This document shows positions 63,771 to 64,000 of a DNA stretch of 64,000 bases, in pieces. Within the stretch, counting starts at the first letter, position 1; each line of letters begins with the position of its first letter. The position numbers and the translations under genes were made by a program. Below the pieces are notes generated by a model that worked only from the letters and a program-made list of their open reading frames with translations, was not told the DNA's origin and searched no databases. The stretch comes from Salvia splendens (lineage: Eukaryota > Streptophyta > Magnoliopsida > Lamiales > Lamiaceae), in the NCBI RefSeq assembly GCF_004379255.2, contig NC_056039.1:32811883-32875882 (forward strand), read 5' to 3'.

Positions 63771-64000
63771 GACCATCCACAATAGGAATAGCCCAGCAAT
63801 AGCCCAGCCATAGCCTAGCCACTGTCACATCATCAGCACTAAAAATCCTCCTACCACATCATAAATAGCCCAGCCATAGCCTAGCCACATCATAAATAGC
63901 CCAGCCACATCAATAGCCACATCACTAATAACAATTATATAAAATGACATAATTAACAATCACACAATATACGGAATTTAATTTACGAGACATATACGGG
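63771..64000. mobile_element. Left end of a second Harbinger copy, cut by the window edge
   Basis: Starts GACCATCCACAATAGGAATA after TTA (63768-63770). It matches 33528-33740 closely, including the AATAGCCCAGC repeats, CAATAGCCACATCACTAA and AATATACGGAATTTAATTTA. The remainder lies beyond the window. Confidence 0.85.

Overview
This is nuclear DNA of a core eudicot plant. The genes carry many GT-AG introns, the intergenic DNA is AT-rich, and copia, Harbinger, Stowaway and other plant transposons are abundant. The products are plant-specific (chloroplast FtsH, class II TPS, CYP72A, DUF1685, a J-domain/ferredoxin protein). The asterid or Lamiales feel of the CYP72A genes is only an impression. 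I saw no rRNA, tRNA, CRISPR or bacterial operon structure.

Layout. 1-1.9 kb: 3' two thirds of a chloroplast FtsH2/8-type protease gene (+). 2.8-6.2 kb: a class II trehalose-phosphate synthase gene (-) with an apparent GC-AG intron. 6.2-16.6 kb: gene-poor, with a gag-only LTR element (9671-12153). 16.8-17.5 kb: a DUF1685 gene (+). 17.5-21.2 kb: MITE-rich spacer. 21.2-24.0 kb: a nine-exon J-domain/ferredoxin (DJC77-type) gene (-). 25.4-42.3 kb: a CYP72A cluster of three tandem copies in three states. Copy 1 has one frameshift, copy 2 is destroyed and holds a copia and a Harbinger element, and copy 3 is intact. 42.9-45.1 kb: a small LysM gene (+). 45.8-47.6 kb: ribosomal protein L11/uL5 (-). 48.1-50.5 kb: a membrane-anchored receptor-like kinase (-). 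51.2-55.6 kb: a Sec1/Munc18-like MIP3-type gene (-). 56.8-60.2 kb: a phospholipase A1 pseudogene split by a copia deletion derivative. 61.2-63.1 kb: an intact class II phospholipase A1. 63.8-64 kb: the edge of a second Harbinger copy.

The single-copy genes are housekeeping or plastid functions with no shared pathway. From memory, DUF1685, DJC77, RPL11, MIP3 and the phospholipase resemble the Arabidopsis At2g42690-At2g42760 neighbourhood, so this looks like an old syntenic block. The CYP72A cluster would then be a lineage-specific insertion between DJC77 and RPL11. The cluster is the accessory, fast-evolving part: its upstream DNA is duplicated with the genes, and transposons have recorded the decay of copy 2.

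I worked out exon boundaries by hand from reading frame, GT/AG sites and family conservation; transcripts were not available. I did not find a clearly undescribed biological system. The most unusual structures are splice-donor decoy repeats in the DJC77 intron, a Harbinger element abutting a splice acceptor, and two LTR elements reduced to gag.
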